A stretch of DNA of 64,000 nt from JBKBKC01 sp046294265 (lineage in GTDB: Bacteria > Pseudomonadota > Alphaproteobacteria > Rhodobacterales > Rhodobacteraceae), in assembly GCA_046294265.1 (NCBI GenBank), contig JBKBKC010000005.1, forward strand, positions 1 through 64,000. The letters are read 5' to 3'. This document shows, piece after piece, positions 14,997 through 22,933 of this stretch. The position numbers were made by a program, and so were the translations under genes. Under the pieces are notes generated by a model, which saw only the letters and a list, made by a program, of their open reading frames with translations, was not told the DNA's origin and did not search any database. Positions within the stretch are counted from its first letter, which is position 1, and each line of letters opens with the position of its first letter.

Positions 14997-16361
14997 TCAG
15001 AGCCTGCGCCGCGCCAGCGCCGCAATCTCCTGGGCCCGCGCCCGCACCTGGTCATCCGAGCCAAAGCCATACCGCGCCCATCCCGTGCTGTCGAGGCGCA
15101 GCGCCTGCGCCTCGATGGCGCGGCCCATGCCGTCCGCGGCCTCGGCCTTCATCATCAGCAAGGTCGCCATCAGCGCCGCATTCTCGGCCCGCGCCACCGC
15201 CGGGATCGCAAGGTCGATCAGCCGCGTGGCGGTGGCATGGTCACCCCGCGTCAGCGCATGGGCCGCCAACTGCATGTCCACATGGGCCGCATGGACCTGT
15301 CCGCCGGGCAGGCCACCCCAGATGCGCCGCGCCTCCTGCAAGGCGGGCAGCGACACCGACGGATCGCGCGCCAGCGTCAGGCGGCCGAGCGCAAAGAGGC
15401 TGAGCGCCAGCCTCCCGTCCTGCCATCCCTGCGCGCGCGCGATCCCCACGGCCTGCCGCGCCGCCGCCTCGCGCGCCGCGACCGATGCGCGGCTGCCGAT
15501 CGCCACCTCGATCTGGTTGGTCCAGACGCGCGGGGTGGGCGTGGGCGCCGCCGCCCCGCCGCGCCCGGCCGGGTTCAGCCGGTCGAGGATGCCGGGCAGC
15601 AGGCGCGCAACCTCTTCGGGCGACATGCCCGACCGCAGGTCCGGCGCATAATAGGCGCGCAGGATCAGCATGTCGAACCCGGTCAGCGTGTTGTGGAAAT
15701 TGTCGTCGTTGAACACGCTGTCCGACAGCCGGTAAAGGTCGTTCAGCGGCCCGATGGCCTGCGCCAGTTCCTCATGCAGGCAGTCGCGCGCCTCTTGCGC
15801 CGAGCCGTCCGAGGGGATGAAGATCGAGATGCGCTCGCGCCGCGCCAGCGTCGTCCAGTCGGTCAGGGGCGCGTTGCGGTTGGCCACGAATTCGGCCCAG
15901 CCCGACACGCGCGGGATCACGAAACAGGCGACATTGGCATAGGTGGTGCGGATGCGCTCACGCGGGACGAACTCGATGGTCACATTGGCGTCGGCCGCCG
16001 CCGTCTCTCGGATGTCGATGCCCGCCTCGCCACGCAGGCGCGCGAGCAGGCGGGCGGAATCGGTGGCGGCACTCTGCGGCACCTGACCCGCCAGCCGCAC
16101 GGTGATCGGCCCCTCGAACCGGCTGAACCGGGCGATCTGCCGCCCGCTTTCCATCTGGAACGACAGTTCCATGAAATCCCGCGCGATGGTCGCGTTCGAC
16201 CGCTGCGGCGCGTCCCCGCGCCGGGTGCCAAAGCTCTGGATGGCGGGGGGCAACTCCACCGCCGGGGCAAAGGCCAGCCGCGCGCGGTTCATCGACACAT
16301 CCGCCGCATCGGGGATGCAGGCCGTGAGCATGACAAGCGACAGGACAGCGGACATCCGCAT
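14997..16361 (-). CDS. DUF2927 lipoprotein
   Basis: A protein of about 454 residues. The N terminus carries a lipoprotein signal with lipobox LTAC (Cys at about 15 from ATG 16361), so it should be periplasmic and lipid-anchored. The central region (about 60-260) matches the Rhodobacterales DUF2927 family, with DCLHEELAQAIGPLNDL and SVFNDDNFHNTLTGFDMLILRAYY; the HEE/Q arrangement hints at a zincin-like fold but no function is established. A C-terminal helical repeat region (about 295-440) could be TPR-like. It heads a three-gene unit. ATG 16397 is an alternative start. Confidence 0.7.
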   Translation of the reverse strand: MRMSAVLSLVMLTACIPDAADVSMNRARLAFAPAVELPPAIQSFGTRRGDAPQRSNATIARDFMELSFQMESGRQIARFSRFEGPITVRLAGQVPQSAATDSARLLARLRGEAGIDIRETAAADANVTIEFVPRERIRTTYANVACFVIPRVSGWAEFVANRNAPLTDWTTLARRERISIFIPSDGSAQEARDCLHEELAQAIGPLNDLYRLSDSVFNDDNFHNTLTGFDMLILRAYYAPDLRSGMSPEEVARLLPGILDRLNPAGRGGAAAPTPTPRVWTNQIEVAIGSRASVAAREAAARQAVGIARAQGWQDGRLALSLFALGRLTLARDPSVSLPALQEARRIWGGLPGGQVHAAHVDMQLAAHALTRGDHATATRLIDLAIPAVARAENAALMATLLMMKAEAADGMGRAIEAQALRLDSTGWARYGFGSDDQVRARAQEIAALARRRL

Positions 16362-16397
16362 GTCAGGACGCTGCAAATGGGCTGCAGGACGCAGCAT

Positions 16398-16822
16398 GTG
16401 CGAGTCTGGGCAGGGTCATGGTTTCCAGTCCGAGGGCAGCTTCTGACGGGCCGTCATGCGGTGATGCGAGACAACAGGGACCAAGTGTCAGGATCACGGC
16501 CCGGTTGTGTCAATCATGGGGAATCGCTTGCGGGGCGGGCGATCTAGGCTTAGCGGGGCAGGGTGTGGCCGGGGCCAGATATGGCCGCGCGGGATCACGC
16601 GGCATGTCAGACTGTTTCAAATCAGAAAATTTCGTGACCGCAATGTGGCAGGATCAAGGCGTATTTCCGGCAGGATTGCGGTCGGCCCGCCCGATTCTCT
16701 CAGCCGTGGCTAGGGGTTGCGGCGCGTTCTTCATGTCCCGTGCCAAACGGCCCGCGATGGCGGCTTGCACCTTTCGCACCTGTGCACAATCCTGAACCCT
16801 GCGCCTGAGGAGAGACGACGCC
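16398..16822. other. Intergenic region without gene
   Basis: About 425 bp separate two divergent genes. I see only short chance reading frames, no tRNA-like structure, no GC-rich intergenic repeat and no clear terminator. It should hold the promoters of the DUF2927 operon and of the GNAT gene. A segment near 16610-16650 is visibly more AT-rich than the rest. A small RNA cannot be excluded. Confidence 0.5.
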
Positions 16823-17323
16823 ATGCCACAGCCCCTGACCATCCGGCCCGTCGAGGCCGCCGACCGTGCCGACTGGCAGCGGCTCTGGACAGGGTATCTG
16901 GCGTTCTATGAGACAACGGTGGAGGCGCGGGTCTATGACACCACCTTTGCCCGGCTGCTGTCCGCCGAAACCGGCGAGTTTCACGGCCTGATCGCCTGCA
17001 TCGACGGCCACCCGGTGGGCCTCGTGCATTTCCTCTTCCACCGCCACTGCTGGAAGGTCGAGAACGTGTGCTACCTGCAAGACCTGTTCACCGACCCCGC
17101 CGCGCGCGGGCGGGGCGTCGCACGCGCGCTGATCGAGGCGGTCTATGCCCGGGCCGATGCCGAGGGCGCGCCCGCCGTCTGGTGGCTGACGCAGGAATTC
17201 AACTATACGGGCCGGATGCTCTATGACCGGATCGGGGTCCGAACGCCCTTCATCCGTTACAACCGGCGCGAGGGACCGGTGTTCCCGAGGGCCGAGCCTC
17301 AGCCAGCGAACAAGGCGCGGTGA
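16823..17323 (+). CDS. GNAT-family N-acetyltransferase
   Basis: A 166-residue single-domain GNAT acetyltransferase. The acetyl-CoA binding motif A appears as CYLQDLFTDPAARGRGVARALIEAV (R/Q-x-x-G-x-G/A as RGRGVA). The N terminus TIRPVEAADRADWQRLWTGY is common in Rhodobacterales copies. The acceptor substrate is unknown. GAGGAGAG lies 8 bases ahead of ATG 16823. The 3' end runs up to a degenerate arsR remnant on the other strand. Confidence 0.85.
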   Translation: MPQPLTIRPVEAADRADWQRLWTGYLAFYETTVEARVYDTTFARLLSAETGEFHGLIACIDGHPVGLVHFLFHRHCWKVENVCYLQDLFTDPAARGRGVARALIEAVYARADAEGAPAVWWLTQEFNYTGRMLYDRIGVRTPFIRYNRREGPVFPRAEPQPANKAR

Positions 17324-17333
17324 CCCCGCCCCC

Positions 17334-17623
17334 TCACAGATATTCGGCCACCTCGGGGGCGCGACCATGTCGCGATGGACGTGAGCCCTTCGGGCGTCAG
17401 GCGGCAGGGCCGCGTCTGCGCAACCCTCATCCTCACAATCAGGCCGGCGCGCTCCAGCACCTTGATATGGGCCGAGACGGTCGGTTGCGTCAGGTCGAAC
17501 AGGTCCACCGGTTCAAGGACGGTCGCCTCGCCTCCCGCGAGGTGCGCAATGATCTGGCGTCGGGGCGGATCGGCAAGGGCCGACAGCGATGCGTTCAGGG
17601 TGATGATGAGAATCGGTCGTCAC
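17334..17623 (-). pseudogene. ArsR-family regulator, degenerate
   Basis: Minus-strand translation gives an ArsR-type winged helix in pieces. From GTG 17623 the first residues read MTTDSHHH, then a one-base shift gives LNASLSALADPPRRQIIAHL and continues through the recognition helix (LTQPTVSAHIKVLERAGLIV). The C terminus is truncated: after LTPEGLTSIATW the frame changes, and the typical ending EVAEYL followed by TGA is found in another frame at 17334-17351. At least two frame breaks and loss of the C-terminal dimerisation segment mark it as broken. Sequencing error is a less likely alternative because of the shortening. Confidence 0.65.
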
Positions 17624-17774
17624 CTATCCAAGTGGTCGTCAGAACTGTGGCCGCAGCGCGCGACCGGCACGGCGTCGCTGAACGACCGCGGCGTTGCGGA
17701 CCTGCCCGGCGCCAAAGGTTACCAAAAGATGAACACTGGCATGTCAAGCCATTGATTAAATTGAGATGAGAAGA
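17624..17774. other. Non-coding decay region beside arsR remnant
   Basis: No supported gene. The segment 17740-17775 is AT-richer than its surroundings (CATTGATTAAATTGAGATG). It may be a relic of the DNA that carried the broken arsR. Confidence 0.35.
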
Positions 17775-17791
17775 TGTCCCACCGTGGGACA
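17775..17791 (-). terminator. Palindrome after dgt, terminator-like
   Basis: TGTCCCAC and GTGGGACA are perfect 8-bp arms around one base, 5 bp downstream of the dgt stop on the minus strand. As RNA it would fold with a 6-bp stem and 5-nt loop, followed by a pyrimidine-rich but not U-only stretch. It could alternatively be an operator. Confidence 0.5.
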
Positions 17792-17796
17792 CCCGG

Positions 17797-18960
17797 TCAA
17801 CCACACAGCCGCGCATGCTCCAGCAGGGCAAAGCGGTCGGTCATCCCCGCGACGTAATCCGCCACGATCCGCGCCAGCGCGGTCGTGTCCGTGGCCGCCG
17901 CCACGTCGGCCTGCCACTCGGTGGGCAAGCGTTCGGGCTGCGCCATGAACAGCGGGAACAGGTCGTGGATCACCGCCGTCACCCGCGTCCGCTCGGCCAT
18001 CACCGAGGGCGCCCGATACATGCGGTGAAACAGGAACGCCCGCACCGCCTTCAACTCCTGATAGAGCGGCTTGGAGAACCGGATCACCGTGCCCTCCATC
18101 GCGCGGATATCCTCGACCGACTGCGGCTGCGCCGCCTCGAGCCGCCCCCGCGCCACCGCGATCACATCCTCCACCATCCGCCCGAACACGCGGCGCAACG
18201 CCTCATGCCGCCGCCGCATCCGGTCAAGGCCGGGATAGGTCCGGTCCACCTCATCAAATGCCGGGCCGGTGACGGGCAGGTGCATCAGGTCGGCCTCGTC
18301 AAACAGGCCCGAGCGCAGGCCGTCGTGCAGGTCGTGGTGCGAATAGGCCACGTCATCCGCGATGGCCGCCACCTGCGCCTCGGCTGACGCGAAGGTGCCA
18401 AGGTCGAGGTCCCATTCCGCATTCACCTCGGCCAGCGCATAGGGCAGGGGCCCTGCATGCTTGGCATCCGCAAACGGCCCCGTCACCGGGCCGTTGTGCT
18501 TGGCGATGCCCTCCAGCGCCTCCCATGTCAGGTTGAGCCCGTCGAAATCGGCATAGTGCCGCTCCAGCCGCGTCACGATGCGCAGGGCCTGCGCGTTGTG
18601 GTCGAACCCGCCATAGGGCTGCATCAATTCCCCCAGCGCATCCTCGCCGGTATGGCCAAAGGGCGTGTGGCCCAGATCATGGGCCAGCGCCACCGCCTCG
18701 GCCAGATCGGTGTTCAGCCCGAGCACCCCCGCCAGCGTCCGCGCCACCTGCGCCACCTCGATCGTATGGGTCAGGCGCGTGCGGTAATAATCGCCCTCAT
18801 GCTCCACGAACACCTGCGTCTTGTGCTTCAGGCGGCGGAAGGCCGAGGAATGGATCACCCGGTCACGGTCGCGCTGGAAGGGCGAGCGGAAGGTGGACAT
18901 CTTTTCGGGGTGGCGCCGCCCGCGCGAGGCGTCCGGCTGGCAGGCGAAGGGGGCGAGCAT
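17797..18960 (-). CDS. dgt: dGTPase-like deoxynucleoside triphosphohydrolase
   Basis: A 387-residue HD-domain dNTP triphosphohydrolase that splits dNTPs to deoxynucleosides and triphosphate, limiting pool sizes. The metal site is visible as H94-D95 in AHDLGHTPFGH, preceded by the family motif FRRLKHKTQVFV and RTRLTHTIEVAQ. A later HD-type ligand region is IADDVAYSHHDLHDG. The start MLAPFACQPDASRGR is typical of the alphaproteobacterial subgroup. It is divergent from the A-type carrier gene. Confidence 0.93.
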   Translation of the reverse strand: MLAPFACQPDASRGRRHPEKMSTFRSPFQRDRDRVIHSSAFRRLKHKTQVFVEHEGDYYRTRLTHTIEVAQVARTLAGVLGLNTDLAEAVALAHDLGHTPFGHTGEDALGELMQPYGGFDHNAQALRIVTRLERHYADFDGLNLTWEALEGIAKHNGPVTGPFADAKHAGPLPYALAEVNAEWDLDLGTFASAEAQVAAIADDVAYSHHDLHDGLRSGLFDEADLMHLPVTGPAFDEVDRTYPGLDRMRRRHEALRRVFGRMVEDVIAVARGRLEAAQPQSVEDIRAMEGTVIRFSKPLYQELKAVRAFLFHRMYRAPSVMAERTRVTAVIHDLFPLFMAQPERLPTEWQADVAAATDTTALARIVADYVAGMTDRFALLEHARLCG

Positions 18961-19036
18961 GGGCGGGCTTCTTGTTCCGGGGCTATGATCGGCATATATT
19001 GGGGGAATGACGGAATTCCTACAGGAAACCCCGCGG

Positions 19037-19369
19037 ATGACCCTGACGCTCCCCCCCCGTGTGACCGACCGCGCCTATGCCCGGCTGGCCGAGATAGCCG
19101 AGATGACCGGCGAGCCGCGCGCCCTGCGCGTGGCGGTCGAGGGGGGCGGATGTTCGGGGTTCCAGTATGACATCCGGCTGGACGATCCTGCGGCGGGCGA
19201 TCTGGTGCTGGAAAAGGGCGGGCTGCGGGTGCTGGTGGACGAGGTGTCGCTGCCGTTCCTGCACAACGCGGTGATCGATTTTTCCGAGGAACTGATCGGC
19301 GCGCGCTTCGTGATCCAGAACCCGAATGCCAGCAGTTCCTGCGGTTGCGGCACGTCATTTTCGGTCTGA
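19037..19369 (+). CDS. A-type Fe-S carrier protein (ErpA/IscA-like)
   Basis: A 110-residue HesB/IscA-family protein that carries iron-sulfur clusters to target apoproteins. The three cluster cysteines are present: C39 in GGGCSGFQY and C102/C104 in SSSCGCG close to the C terminus. ATG 19037 is favoured because AGGAAA lies 8 bases upstream; an in-frame ATG at 19007 has its purine run only one base away. It could be called erpA, but the ErpA/IscA subgroup cannot be decided by eye. Confidence 0.88.
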   Translation: MTLTLPPRVTDRAYARLAEIAEMTGEPRALRVAVEGGGCSGFQYDIRLDDPAAGDLVLEKGGLRVLVDEVSLPFLHNAVIDFSEELIGARFVIQNPNASSSCGCGTSFSV

Positions 19370-19450
19370 ACGACGCTATTCCGCCACGTCATGTGGCCTT
19401 CGCGCTCCGCGCGCTATCTGGCGCGCTAGAAAATGGCGAAAGGCCCAGTG

Positions 19451-20170
19451 ATGCGAACGGTGATGATCCTCGGCTCCGGCCCGAATGTGACGCAGGCGCG
19501 GGGATGGGCGCGGGCCCCGTTCGACCATATCCTGGCGATCAACAATGCCCATGCGGTGCGCGCCGACTGGGACGCGCTGATCCATGCGCATGATTTTCCC
19601 GCCGACCGCCGCCCCGTGCCCGGCGCGGGTCAGCGGCTGGTGACCGAGGATGATTTCGTGCCTGTGCAGAACCGCTATGGCGGGTTCGTCTATGCCGGGG
19701 GCACGATGGCCTTTACCGCAGGCTACTGGGCGCTGGGGGCCGAGGCGCCGGGCGTGATCGGCCTGATGGGATGCGACATGCATTATCCGGCCAATGGCCC
19801 CACGCATTTCTATGGCCGGGGCAGCCCGGATCCGCTGCGCCCCGATGTGACGCTGCAATCGCTGGAGGCGAAATCGGCGCGGCTGATGGTGCTGGCGGCG
19901 ATGCAGGGGTGTGCGGTGGTGAACCTGTCGCAGGGGCCGTCGCGGCTGGCCTTGCCGCGCGTGGCCCCGGCCCATCTGCGGGGCGCGCGCCCCGCACCCT
20001 GGGACGCGGGCGCCGCCCACGAGGCTTTGGCGGAGGAGAAAAGGCTGGCGTATCTCGTGCCATCGGGGCGGTATTGGGAAGAAGCTGCGCGGTTCGACGC
20101 GGACGCGCTGGCGGCCCTCGATGACCTGTGGCTGGCTGCGGCACGGGTTCGCCCGGCGCGGATTGCCTGA
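19451..20170 (+). CDS. Unknown protein with N-terminal Rossmann-like motif
   Basis: A 239-residue protein I cannot name. It starts MRTVMILGSGPNV, a glycine-rich nucleotide-binding-type turn, followed by ILAINNAHAV. Mid-protein motifs are GGTMAFTAGYWAL and LMGCDMHYP-x-n-THFYGRG. The GCD and HFYG motifs recall MptE/DUF115-like or sialyltransferase-like folds that handle nucleotide sugars, but this is a loose likeness. ATG 19451 follows AAAGG by eight bases; ATG 19433 lacks a ribosome binding site. A GCGCGC hairpin lies just upstream. Confidence 0.5.
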   Translation: MRTVMILGSGPNVTQARGWARAPFDHILAINNAHAVRADWDALIHAHDFPADRRPVPGAGQRLVTEDDFVPVQNRYGGFVYAGGTMAFTAGYWALGAEAPGVIGLMGCDMHYPANGPTHFYGRGSPDPLRPDVTLQSLEAKSARLMVLAAMQGCAVVNLSQGPSRLALPRVAPAHLRGARPAPWDAGAAHEALAEEKRLAYLVPSGRYWEEAARFDADALAALDDLWLAAARVRPARIA

Positions 20171-20217
20171 TAGGGCCCCCGCAGGTAACGTCGCCCCGCA
20201 ATCCGGGAGACGCGCGC

Positions 20218-21003
20218 ATGAAACTCGCCACCTTCAACATCAACGGCATCCGCGCACGGATCGACGCACTTCCGCGCTGGCTGGCGGGCGAGGGGGCGGA
20301 GGTGGATGCCGTCTGCCTGCAGGAGATCAAGATCCAGGACAAGGATTTCCCGCGCGACGTGTTCGAGGGCCTGGGGTTCCGGGTGGAGACGCATGGCCAG
20401 AAGTCTTTCAACGGCGTGGCCATTCTGTCGCGCCTGCCGCTGGAGGATGTGGCGCGCGGGCTGCCGGGGGACGAGGCCGACGACCAGGCGCGCTGGATCG
20501 AAGCCACGGTGATGGGCGCGCGGGCGGTGCGGTTCTGCGGGTTCTACCTGCCCAACGGCAACCCCGCGCCGGGGCCGAAATACGACTACAAGCTCGCGTG
20601 GATGGCGCGGCTGGAGGCGCGGGCGCGCGATCTGCTGGCGGGGGAAGAGCCGGTGGTGTTCGCGGGCGATTACAACGTGATCCCGCAGCCCGAGGATGCC
20701 GCGCGCCCCGAGGTCTGGGAGGGCGACGCGCTGTTCCTGCCCGAAACCCGCGCGGCCTATCGGCGCTTGGTGTATCTGGGCCTGACCGATGCCATCCGCG
20801 CGCGGGACGAGAGTGCGGGCCTCTATACTTTCTGGGACTATCAGGCGGGGGCCTGGGAGCGCAACCACGGCATTCGCATCGACCACATGCTGCTTTCGCC
20901 GCAGGCCGCAGACCTGCTGACCGGGGCGGGGATCGACAAGGGTGTGCGGGCCGGGGACAAGCCGTCGGACCACGTGCCTGTCTGGGTGACGCTGGAGGCC
21001 TGA
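20218..21003 (+). CDS. xth: Exodeoxyribonuclease III
   Basis: A 261-residue AP endonuclease/3'-5' exonuclease of the exonuclease III family, acting in base-excision repair. Visible catalytic motifs are CLQEIK (metal-binding E36), GFYLPNGN, GDYNVIP (Asp/Asn pair) and the C-terminal SDHVPVW with the active-site histidine. ATG 20218 has GGGAGA eight bases upstream and gives the standard MKLATFNINGIRAR start. Confidence 0.95.
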   Translation: MKLATFNINGIRARIDALPRWLAGEGAEVDAVCLQEIKIQDKDFPRDVFEGLGFRVETHGQKSFNGVAILSRLPLEDVARGLPGDEADDQARWIEATVMGARAVRFCGFYLPNGNPAPGPKYDYKLAWMARLEARARDLLAGEEPVVFAGDYNVIPQPEDAARPEVWEGDALFLPETRAAYRRLVYLGLTDAIRARDESAGLYTFWDYQAGAWERNHGIRIDHMLLSPQAADLLTGAGIDKGVRAGDKPSDHVPVWVTLEA

Positions 21004-21011
21004 GGGCGGGA

Positions 21012-21066
21012 AGGGGGGCCTTCTGCCCCCCTCTGCCTACGGCATTCGCCCCCCGAGGATATTTGG
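21012..21066 (+). repeat. Palindromic intergenic repeat after xth
   Basis: An 8-bp perfect hairpin AGGGGGGC/GCCCCCCT (21012-21032) is followed by CCCCCCGAGGATATTTGGACC, the shared core of the dispersed repeat. There is no T run. It separates the convergent xth and flavin monooxygenase genes and may act as a transcript end. Confidence 0.65.
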
Positions 21067-21093
21067 ACCATCGGGAAATCCGCGGTGGGGGCC

Positions 21094-22269
21094 CTAGTCT
21101 GCGGTCACGTCATGATCATAGAGCCAGTCGAAGCGGCGGATCATCCGTTCGGGTGCCAGTGCGCCCGCGGCGCGCAGGCCCAGATGCGCAATGCCGCGCC
21201 AGGGCGCGCGCAGATGGTAGTTGCGGGCATTTGCGTTGGCGGCGGCGATGGCGCGGGTGACGCGGGGGACGCGGGCGGCCTGGTAGGTTGCGAGCGCCGT
21301 GGCAGGATCGTCGCCGCGCGCGAGGTGGTCGGCGAGCACCCAGGCATCCTCCAGCGCCAGGTTGGCGCCCTGTGCGAGGAAAGGCAGCGTGGGATGGGCC
21401 GCGTCGCCCAGGATCGCCACATTGCCGCCCTTGTGCCAGGCCTGCGCGACGGGGTGGCGAAAGAGGCCCCAGAGCCAGACATCCTCGGCCGCTTCCAGCC
21501 AGGCGCGGGCGCGGGCGTTGAAGCCTGCGAAGGCGAGGCGCATCTCGAGCGGGTCCTCGCGGCGCGACCAGCCTTCCTCGACCCAGCGGCGGCGTTCCTC
21601 GACCGCGACGATGTTGCGCAGGGTCCCGCCGCGCAGCGGGTAGCTGACCAGATGGCGGCCCGGGCCCATGTGCACCTCGGCCACGGGCGCTTCACCCGGC
21701 GTGGCGGGAATGGTGGCGCGCCAGGCGATCTGGAAGGTGAAGAAGGGGGCCACCGTGCCGTTCAGCGCGGCGCGCACGCGCGATTGCAGGCCATCGGCGC
21801 CGATCAGCAGGTTCGGACGCAGTTCCTGCCCCGTGGAGGTGACGATGCGGGGGCGGTCGCCCGCAAGATCCACCGTATCGACCTGCTGGAGGAGGCGCAA
21901 CTCCACCCCCGCCGCGCGGGCACCCTCCAGCAGCAGGGCGATCAGGTCGGCGCGGTGGATCAGGTGATAGCCGTGGTCGGGCCGCAGCCGGGCGATGGCG
22001 AGCCGCAGGACAGGATCGCCCGAGGGGCCATCGATGAGTTGCACCGCCTCGGCGCGCATCGACGCGGCGCGCAGTGCATCCCCGAGGCCGAGGGCCCGCA
22101 GGACGGCTGCACCATTGGGGCTGACCTGCAGGCCCGCGCCCACTTCGCGGATCGCGTCGGCCTGTTCCAGCACGGTCACGCGTGCGCCATGGAGCGCGAG
22201 GGCCCGGGCCACGGCAAGGCCCGCTACGCCAGCCCCCAGCACTGTCACCTCGGCCCCGTTCACGCCCAT
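21094..22269 (-). CDS. FAD-dependent monooxygenase, salicylate hydroxylase-like
   Basis: A 391-residue group A flavoprotein monooxygenase. FAD motifs are in order: GAGVAG (12-17) of the Rossmann fold, LIGADGLQSRVR (the DG motif) and ILGDAAHPTLPFLAQGANLALEDA (the GD motif). It hydroxylates a small organic substrate using NAD(P)H and oxygen; the substrate cannot be read from the sequence, and no aromatic-degradation genes adjoin. It is annotated as salicylate hydroxylase-like by overall resemblance only. Confidence 0.8.
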   Translation of the reverse strand: MGVNGAEVTVLGAGVAGLAVARALALHGARVTVLEQADAIREVGAGLQVSPNGAAVLRALGLGDALRAASMRAEAVQLIDGPSGDPVLRLAIARLRPDHGYHLIHRADLIALLLEGARAAGVELRLLQQVDTVDLAGDRPRIVTSTGQELRPNLLIGADGLQSRVRAALNGTVAPFFTFQIAWRATIPATPGEAPVAEVHMGPGRHLVSYPLRGGTLRNIVAVEERRRWVEEGWSRREDPLEMRLAFAGFNARARAWLEAAEDVWLWGLFRHPVAQAWHKGGNVAILGDAAHPTLPFLAQGANLALEDAWVLADHLARGDDPATALATYQAARVPRVTRAIAAANANARNYHLRAPWRGIAHLGLRAAGALAPERMIRRFDWLYDHDVTAD

Positions 22270-22341
22270 CCACGCCCGCCTTTCATGACTGCGCCGGACC
22301 TTCTGGCCCGGCGCTGAGGGTGATCGCGCTGGCCGCCCCGG

Positions 22342-22764
22342 TCAATCGTCGCGGTGCACCCGCTCGCGCCGCTCGTGCTTTTCCTGCGCTTCCAGGGTCA
22401 TTGTGGCGATGGGGCGCGCGTCCAGCCGTTTCAGGCTGATCGGTTCGCCCGTAGCCTCGCAATATCCGTATTCGCCGCTTTCGATCCGGCGCAGGGCCGC
22501 GTCGATCTTGCCCACCAGCTTGCGCTGACGGTCGCGGGTGCGCAGTTCCAGCGCGCGGTCGGTTTCCTCGGAGGCGCGGTCGGTGATGTCGGGGACGTTG
22601 CGCGCGCTATCTTGCAGATTGTCGATGGTTTCTGCCGACTGGCCCATCAGTTCCTGCTTCCAGACCAGAAGCTTGCGCCGGAAGTACTCCAGCTGCCGGT
22701 CATTCATGAAGGGTTCGTTCTCGGCGGGGCGATAATCGTCGGGAAGGAAAACCTCGGCTTTCAT
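22342..22764 (-). CDS. dksA: DksA, single-cysteine type
   Basis: A 140-residue RNA polymerase secondary-channel factor that acts with ppGpp. The coiled-coil tip D-x-x-D-x-A is present (D59, D62, A64). The zinc finger is degenerate: of the four usual cysteines only C102 (YCEATGEPIS) remains, the others being T or A. This matches the Rhodobacter sphaeroides DksA (RSP2654) type, known to work without the four-cysteine site. ATG 22764 follows GGAGA by eight bases; the upstream ATG at 22812 is less likely. Confidence 0.92.
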   Translation of the reverse strand: MKAEVFLPDDYRPAENEPFMNDRQLEYFRRKLLVWKQELMGQSAETIDNLQDSARNVPDITDRASEETDRALELRTRDRQRKLVGKIDAALRRIESGEYGYCEATGEPISLKRLDARPIATMTLEAQEKHERRERVHRDD

Positions 22765-22933
22765 CGGTATCTCCAGTTCGCCGGACCGTGCCGACAGGGG
22801 GGTTGCTGTCATCGCACGCTCCTGTTGGGCGCGTCTCTAGCCCAAGGCGGGCGGCTTGTCACTAGCGGTTGCGACAAAATCGGGGGCTTGGTAGGGGTAG
22901 GTGAACATTCCCTGAAAGGGCGTTGACCTGTCG

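Noticed and set aside
16398..16822. Small frames in the DUF2927-GNAT intergenic region
   Set aside because: They lack ribosome binding sites and protein-like composition, and overlap the expected promoters.
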